A DNA stretch of 48,335 nucleotides from Deltaproteobacteria bacterium (GTDB lineage: Bacteria > Desulfobacterota > DSM-4660 > Desulfatiglandales > HGW-15). The DNA is taken from assembly GCA_019307745.1 (NCBI GenBank), contig JAFDJA010000010.1:1-48335 (forward strand), written 5' to 3'. Shown here in pieces: positions 43,446-48,335 of the stretch. The position numbers and the translations under genes are program-made. Numbering within the stretch: position 1 is the first letter of the stretch; every line of letters starts with the position of its first letter. The notes under the pieces are model-generated. The model saw only the letters and a list, made by a program, of their open reading frames with translations. It did not search any database and was not told where the DNA came from.

Positions 43446-45575
43446 ATGAATTTTAAAGACAAGATAAACTCGTTGACCATTAAACCTGAGCTGCTGGTTA
43501 TTGCTGTCCTGATTTTTGTGCTTGCAGTTCCTTTTCAGGCCTACGCCTATATCGGACCGGGTGCTGGAATCGCTGTGGCAGGATCAGCATTCGCAATGTT
43601 TACAGCCCTGCTCGCCGGAATATTTGCCCTGGTCTCATACCCTATCCGTTATATCATCAGATGGAAGAGGCACAGACATGTCTTTGCCCGTGCCAGGGTA
43701 AAAAAGTTTGTTATTCTTGGTTTGGATGGCATGGACTACAGGATGACAAAACGTATGCTGGCTAAAGGTAAGCTGCCCACTCTTGAAAAGTTGAGTAAGA
43801 CAGGGTGTTTTAAGCCTCTCGCAACAACTATTCCTTCAATCTCACCTGTGGCATGGTCATCATTTCAGACCGGAGTAAACCCGGGCAAGCATAATATATT
43901 TGATTTTCTTACACGTGACACCAGGACCTACCTCCCCAAACTCAGCTCCACGGATATCAGGGGCCCTAAAAAGATGCTAAAGTTTGGGAAATATCAATTC
44001 CCAATTGGGAGCGGAGATATCCGTCTTCTCAGAAAGTCTATTCCTTTCTGGAAGGTGCTTGGTGATCATGGATTGTTCAGCAGTGTTCTTCGTGTTCCCA
44101 TAACCTTTCCTCCTGAGAAGTTTAATGGTGTTCAGCTCTCCGCGATGTGCGTCCCTGATTTGCGTGGTACTCAGGGCATGTTCACATACTACACATCAAA
44201 GAAGGCTGAAGACGGCGAGCATACGGGCGGTGAGAACGTGATAGTAAAAAGGGAAGGCAATATTGTCAACACAGCCCTTGTGGGGTGTCCCAATCCCTTC
44301 AGGCAGGACGGCGCATCAATGGAGTGCCCGTTTATTGTGACTATCAAAGATAAAGATAATGCAACCATGAAGATTGGTAAGGATACCTATGAACTAAAGA
44401 CAGGAGAGTATACGGACTGGGTCAAGGTGGATTTTAAGGCAGCTCCGACTATCAAGGTCCATGGTATTTGCAAGTTTATGCTCATAAGCACTGAACCGGA
44501 TTTTGGCCTGTATGTTACCCCGATCAACCTGGATCCTGATTCACCAGCCATGCCTGTATCTCACCCGTCAGTATATTCCACCTATCTGGCAAGGACCCAG
44601 GGGTCTTTTGCCACTCTGGGGCTGGCAGAGGATACATGGGCCCTTAATGAAAAGATTATTGATGATAAGGCATTTTTACAGCAGGTCCTGGACCTGGATA
44701 TTGAGCGCGAGAAGATGTGGTTTGACTCCTTAGAAAAGGTCAAATCAGGTCTGTGTGTATGTGTGTTTGACGGCACAGACAGGCTGCAGCATACATTCTG
44801 GCGTGATATTGACGAGAAGCATCCCGCTCATGAGAAGAAAGGTTCTGATCAGCCTCAAAACGTTATTGAGGATCTTTATATCAGGATGGATGATCTTGTT
44901 GCCCGCACAATGGAGAAATGTGATGATGATACTGTTTTTATGATCATCTCTGACCACGGGTTTGATACATTCAGGTATGGTGTGGACGTTAATAAATGGT
45001 TGGAGGAAAACGGTTATTTGGTACTCAAAGAAGATGGCCGCGGCAAACAGCACCTTACAGGAGTTGACTGGTCAAAGACACGGGCGTTTGCAGTGGGGCT
45101 GTCAGGGATGTTTTTGAATATCAAGGGCAGGGAGGCCCAGGGTATTGTAGATCCTGGCGCAGAGGCAAGTCAGTTACGTGAAGAGATAGCTGAGAAGCTG
45201 GAACAGCTTGTTGATACTGAAAGGGAAAATAAGAGTGCGGTAAGAAAGGTGTATATCGCAGATAAGGTATATACAGGTCCTTATAAAAAGGATGCACCCG
45301 ACCTTCTGATAGGATACCAGATCGGATATCGCGCTGACTGGGACACCGCGATCGGAAAAGTCACTGATAAGATCTTTCATCCGAATACTAAGGCGTGGAG
45401 TGGTGATCACTGTATTGATCCGGCCCTGGTACCAGGGGTGCTTTTCTGCAATAGAAAAGTAGAGGATGATAAACCCAGGCTTATGGATATCGGTCCAACT
45501 GTGCTTGAGATGTTTGGTATTGATACTCCCAAATATATGGATGCAAAATCACTGACAGTGGCTGATAATGTCTAA
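43446..45575 (+). CDS. Alkaline phosphatase-superfamily phosphodiesterase, membrane-anchored
   Basis: The 709-aa protein begins with two hydrophobic segments (about 15-35 and 40-70, with AYIGPGAG between). A type I phosphodiesterase/nucleotide pyrophosphatase fold follows: VILGLDGMD (metal D94), SISPVAWSSFQTG with probable nucleophile S133, then FDGTDRLQHTFW, ISDHGF and GDHC for the second metal set. An insertion of about 200 residues between the nucleophile and the later metal motifs is shared with the next gene. The ATG at 43446 has better spacing from AAAGGA than the one at 43434. It follows the ASST-like gene by 34 bp. Confidence 0.85.
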   Translation: MNFKDKINSLTIKPELLVIAVLIFVLAVPFQAYAYIGPGAGIAVAGSAFAMFTALLAGIFALVSYPIRYIIRWKRHRHVFARARVKKFVILGLDGMDYRMTKRMLAKGKLPTLEKLSKTGCFKPLATTIPSISPVAWSSFQTGVNPGKHNIFDFLTRDTRTYLPKLSSTDIRGPKKMLKFGKYQFPIGSGDIRLLRKSIPFWKVLGDHGLFSSVLRVPITFPPEKFNGVQLSAMCVPDLRGTQGMFTYYTSKKAEDGEHTGGENVIVKREGNIVNTALVGCPNPFRQDGASMECPFIVTIKDKDNATMKIGKDTYELKTGEYTDWVKVDFKAAPTIKVHGICKFMLISTEPDFGLYVTPINLDPDSPAMPVSHPSVYSTYLARTQGSFATLGLAEDTWALNEKIIDDKAFLQQVLDLDIEREKMWFDSLEKVKSGLCVCVFDGTDRLQHTFWRDIDEKHPAHEKKGSDQPQNVIEDLYIRMDDLVARTMEKCDDDTVFMIISDHGFDTFRYGVDVNKWLEENGYLVLKEDGRGKQHLTGVDWSKTRAFAVGLSGMFLNIKGREAQGIVDPGAEASQLREEIAEKLEQLVDTERENKSAVRKVYIADKVYTGPYKKDAPDLLIGYQIGYRADWDTAIGKVTDKIFHPNTKAWSGDHCIDPALVPGVLFCNRKVEDDKPRLMDIGPTVLEMFGIDTPKYMDAKSLTVADNV

Positions 45576-45621
45576 TCAGTGAGATTGGCACAGAAAACAA
45601 ACTATTTTAAAGAGTAAAATT

Positions 45622-47718
45622 ATGGAAAAAAATAAAAAACAAGGTATGAACCGCAGGGAATTTTTAAAGAAGTCTGCTATTGGGGCCGCAGCAATATCTA
45701 CCGGTATTGGGATGAATCCGTTTGCCGGCGGGGGGCGCGCATTTGCTACAAAGACTGTAGGCAAACAAAAGGTTATTATTATCGGTGTTGACGGTATGGA
45801 TCCCAGCCTCTCTTTAAGGATGATGAATGCCGGCTTGCTCCCTAATTTGAATAAACTTCGAAAGCAGGGTGGGTTTAGCCTGCTTGGAACTAGTAATCCG
45901 CCACAGAGTCCAGTTGCCTGGGCAAACTTTATAAATGGAGCAGGCCCCGGTTCACATGGTATCTTTGATTTTATCCACAGAAATTTCCATGACGACCAGA
46001 TACATCCCTATCTGGGTATGTCAGAAACAGTAGCCGGATCTGGATATTTAAACTATAGTGATTACAGGGTAGGTCCTTTGAATCCTTTTAATTCCGGCGG
46101 CACAGAACTTAAAAGGCATGGTACCCCTTTCTGGGACTACCTTGACAAAGACAAAATCCCTTCAACATTCTATAATCTGCCTTCAAACTATCCTGCCAGC
46201 GAGTCAAACTATGGCAACCACAGGTGCCTGTCAGGTATGGGCACCCCCGATATGCTCGGCGGTTACGGCATCTACCAGCACTATTCGGAGGATGGGCCGG
46301 ATGAGATGGTTGAAGCGGGCGGAATGAGTTCAAAGCTTGTTCTGAAAAATGAACATGCCTCACTTAAACTGTTAGGTCCTGACAGCGGGATGATAAGACC
46401 TGATTTATGTGACAATGCTAAAGACAGTCAAGAATGCGAAGATCGTCGGCATGAGCTTGCAGAATGCTTTATTGAATTTGATGTAAGCCGTGATTTGAGC
46501 GCTGGCGCGGTCGCGATAGAGATCCAGGATCAGAAAGCTATTGTAAAAAAGAATCAGTGGAGCAAATGGCTCAAAGTGGATTTTGAGCAGGCAGCGCCTT
46601 GGTTTCTGCCTGACCCCCATATAGGAGGTATTGTCAGGTTCTATGTTCAAGATCTTAATCCTTTAAAGATTTTTGTATCACCCATTAACGCAGATCCATC
46701 TGCCCCTGCAATCCAGCTTACTGAACCATCTGAGTTTATCGAAGAGATGACAGACAGCCTCGGACTAAGATATACCACTGGTTTTCAGGAGGATTATAAC
46801 GCGTTAAAAGATGGTGTGTTCTCTGATGATGATTTTATCAAGCAGGCAGACATTGTTCTTGAAGAAAGATTGAAACTTCTTGATTACGCCCTTAATGATT
46901 ATGATGATGGACTACTTTATTTTTATTTTTCAAGTACAGACATGCAGGCGCACATGCTCTGGTGGGACTCACAGGAAAAACATCCCACAAGGTCGCCTGA
47001 AGAAGCGTCAAGATGCTTTGGATATATCCAGAGACTCTATAGTAAGATGGACAGCGTTATTGGCGATATACTCGCAAAGTATGATGACAAAGCCACTATC
47101 ATGGTGATGAGTGATCATGGATTTGCCAATTTCAGGAGGCAGTTCAATCTTAACACATTCCTTCGTGACTGGGGATATGTGGAGCCCTTTGACTGTACCA
47201 ATGTTTTGTCCAATGCTGACTGGTCAAAAACCCTGGCATACGGTTTCGGAATTAACGGGCTTTATCTCAATTTGAAAGGCCGTGAACCCAATGGCTCGGT
47301 GGAACCTTCGGATGCTGATGCTCTTAAGGATGAGCTTATCCGTGAACTGGAAGCATTTAAGGATGAAGACGGCCGTCAAGTAATCAAAGCTGCACGCAGG
47401 ACGGACAAGATGTATTCCTCTACGAATGATGAGGTAAAGGCAATTACACCTGATATTATTGTTGGTTATGCCAGAGATTTTCGTGCCTCATGGGACACAT
47501 GCCTTGGAGGCGTCTCCAGTGAAATCATGTCGAATAATAATGAGGCATGGTGTGGTGACCACTGCTGTGATTCCAATGAGGTGCCGGGTGTACTGTTTTG
47601 CAACAAGCCTCTTGGCTCTAATGCTCCTTCTTTGATAGATATTGCTCCTACGGTCCTTAATATGTTTGGACTACCTGTGGCATCTACAATGGAAGGGAAA
47701 AATGTCTTAAAAGGATAA
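45622..47718 (+). CDS. Alkaline phosphatase-superfamily phosphodiesterase, Tat-exported
   Basis: The 698-aa protein starts with a Tat signal (NRREFLKKS followed by a hydrophobic stretch). The fold matches the previous gene: IIGVDGMD (metal D57), PQSPVAWANFINGAGPGSHGIFDF with probable nucleophile S96, then FSSTDMQAHMLWW, MSDHGF and GDHCCD. Tat export implies folding, perhaps with metal inserted, before secretion, unlike its membrane-anchored neighbour. The two are divergent paralogues, and the ancient tandem pair may act on different bonds of one substrate. It lies 46 bp after the first and 29 bp before the RHH-like gene. Confidence 0.87.
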   Translation: MEKNKKQGMNRREFLKKSAIGAAAISTGIGMNPFAGGGRAFATKTVGKQKVIIIGVDGMDPSLSLRMMNAGLLPNLNKLRKQGGFSLLGTSNPPQSPVAWANFINGAGPGSHGIFDFIHRNFHDDQIHPYLGMSETVAGSGYLNYSDYRVGPLNPFNSGGTELKRHGTPFWDYLDKDKIPSTFYNLPSNYPASESNYGNHRCLSGMGTPDMLGGYGIYQHYSEDGPDEMVEAGGMSSKLVLKNEHASLKLLGPDSGMIRPDLCDNAKDSQECEDRRHELAECFIEFDVSRDLSAGAVAIEIQDQKAIVKKNQWSKWLKVDFEQAAPWFLPDPHIGGIVRFYVQDLNPLKIFVSPINADPSAPAIQLTEPSEFIEEMTDSLGLRYTTGFQEDYNALKDGVFSDDDFIKQADIVLEERLKLLDYALNDYDDGLLYFYFSSTDMQAHMLWWDSQEKHPTRSPEEASRCFGYIQRLYSKMDSVIGDILAKYDDKATIMVMSDHGFANFRRQFNLNTFLRDWGYVEPFDCTNVLSNADWSKTLAYGFGINGLYLNLKGREPNGSVEPSDADALKDELIRELEAFKDEDGRQVIKAARRTDKMYSSTNDEVKAITPDIIVGYARDFRASWDTCLGGVSSEIMSNNNEAWCGDHCCDSNEVPGVLFCNKPLGSNAPSLIDIAPTVLNMFGLPVASTMEGKNVLKG

Positions 47719-47747
47719 ATATATAAATTAGAAAGGAGTAATACGAA

Positions 47748-47933
47748 ATGGCAAAGATAAAAATAGAATCAGGTCTTTATGATCGCGTAAAAGAGGTCGC
47801 AGAGGTTGCCGGTTATGCTACTGCTGATGAGTTTATTATTCACATGATTGAAAAAGAGCTTGCGCAGCTGGAAACCGGTGGTGACGAGGACGCACTGGCT
47901 GAACAGCTCAGAGGCCTGGGGTATATAGAGTAA
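47748..47933 (+). CDS. Small ribbon-helix-helix-like protein ending in a sulfatase-type LGYI tail
   Basis: The 61-aa protein has a short strand (KIKIESG) and two helices (LYDRVKEVAEVAGY and ADEFIIHMIEKELAQLE), in the order of a ribbon-helix-helix domain. The end, LRGLGYIE, resembles the C-terminal motif common in sulfatase-related proteins. It could be a DNA-binding regulator of the cluster or a small partner of the enzymes. An AGAAAGGAG site precedes the ATG, and its TAA overlaps the next start codon by one base, so the two are coupled. Confidence 0.7.
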   Translation: MAKIKIESGLYDRVKEVAEVAGYATADEFIIHMIEKELAQLETGGDEDALAEQLRGLGYIE

Positions 47934-48307
47934 TGAGTGTGGTCATTCAAGTAATAGCCTTATTAAATGGATTTATGAATATAGTAGGCAAGATTTTTAT
48001 CGGGCCTGTTATTTCATTTCTGCCCGGATGGCTTTCTAATACCGTTATATCCGCTGTAATTGGTGTTATCTGCATAATTTTATTTAAATATACATCTAAT
48101 CAGGATGCCATTGCCCGGGTAAGGGACAAGATCAAGGCCAATATGCTTGCCTTGAAGCTTTTTAAGGATGACCTTGGGGTGACCTTTCGCTCTCAGGCCA
48201 AGGTTATGGGTGCTTCATTCATGCTTCTTGTGCATGCCCTTGTGCCCATGATCATAATGATGATCCCTGTTGTCCTGTTTATAGCCCAGATGGGCCTTTT
48301 CTATTAA
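47933..48307 (+). pseudogene. EMC3/Oxa1-like membrane protein, apparently cut by an in-frame stop
   Basis: The frame gives 124 residues with membrane helices at about 10-25, 34-51 and 95-120. Between them is a charged coiled-coil-like stretch (NQDAIARVRDKIKANMLALKLFKDD). This layout resembles the EMC3/TMCO1/DUF106 branch of the Oxa1 superfamily. A TAA at 48305 ends it, but the same frame continues FSPLAEGEE to the window edge, a sequence I associate with the continuation of longer homologues (a PLxxGEE pattern). It may be a truncated gene, a recoding site or a sequencing error. Its start overlaps the stop of the RHH-like gene (TAATG). Confidence 0.55.
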
Positions 48308-48335
48308 TTCAGCCCATTAGCTGAGGGTGAAGAGG

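Overview
The window looks like a chromosome segment of a sulfate-reducing deltaproteobacterium (Desulfobacterota). The main reason is the start of an Hmc-type transmembrane redox complex: a 16-haem cytochrome, a Tat-exported four-cluster ferredoxin subunit and an NrfD-like membrane subunit. Exported Tat, lipoprotein and multihaem proteins, a c-di-GMP riboswitch and a sigma-54-type promoter fit the same assignment. No tRNA, rRNA, CRISPR array, intact insertion sequence or phage gene was seen.

Layout. (1) 1-2887, minus: hmcA-hmcB-hmcC(partial). (2) 3585-10250, minus: a compact sulfur-metabolism operon read as regulator-metY-metX-metW-nadA-cysE-cysK. Divergent from it is nifU-nifS (10368-12375). 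The 117-bp divergent region holds a promoter overlaid by three evenly spaced operator half-sites. The regulator is an XRE-type HTH protein with an eight-cysteine tail, so Fe-S assembly, cysteine and methionine synthesis and an Fe-S enzyme (NadA) may form one regulon. (3) 12408-22780, plus: a copper/silver-type RND efflux operon. It has a Cys-rich exported protein, two tandem TolC-like genes, CusB with metal-binding domains, CusA, a Met/His-rich periplasmic protein, a rhodanese and a MauE/DoxX protein. (4) 22826-33646: a mosaic of accessory genes (DUF3047, arylsulfotransferase-like, a degenerate PurF homologue, radical SAM, a c-di-GMP-controlled membrane protein, DUF4159, an AT-rich beta-barrel), with two apparent histidine-kinase remnants and long inverted repeats. 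(5) 34122-37086: a candidate small RNA beside era, then a radical SAM gene and rnc. (6) 37545-48335: cspA, a metallophosphoesterase lipoprotein, an SMP-30-like lipoprotein, and a co-directional run of arylsulfotransferase-like, two alkaline-phosphatase-superfamily phosphodiesterases, a ribbon-helix-helix-like small protein and an EMC3/Oxa1-like membrane protein with an early in-frame stop.

The most promising candidates for undescribed biology are: the XRE/Cys-rich regulator with its triple half-site operator between Fe-S assembly and sulfur amino-acid genes; a PurF homologue whose glutaminase site is lost while the PRPP loop is kept; a roughly 82-nt candidate RNA behind a near-consensus sigma-54 promoter; and the envelope phosphodiesterase/arylsulfotransferase/RHH/EMC3-like cluster. 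Function calls come from motifs and remembered families, not database searches.
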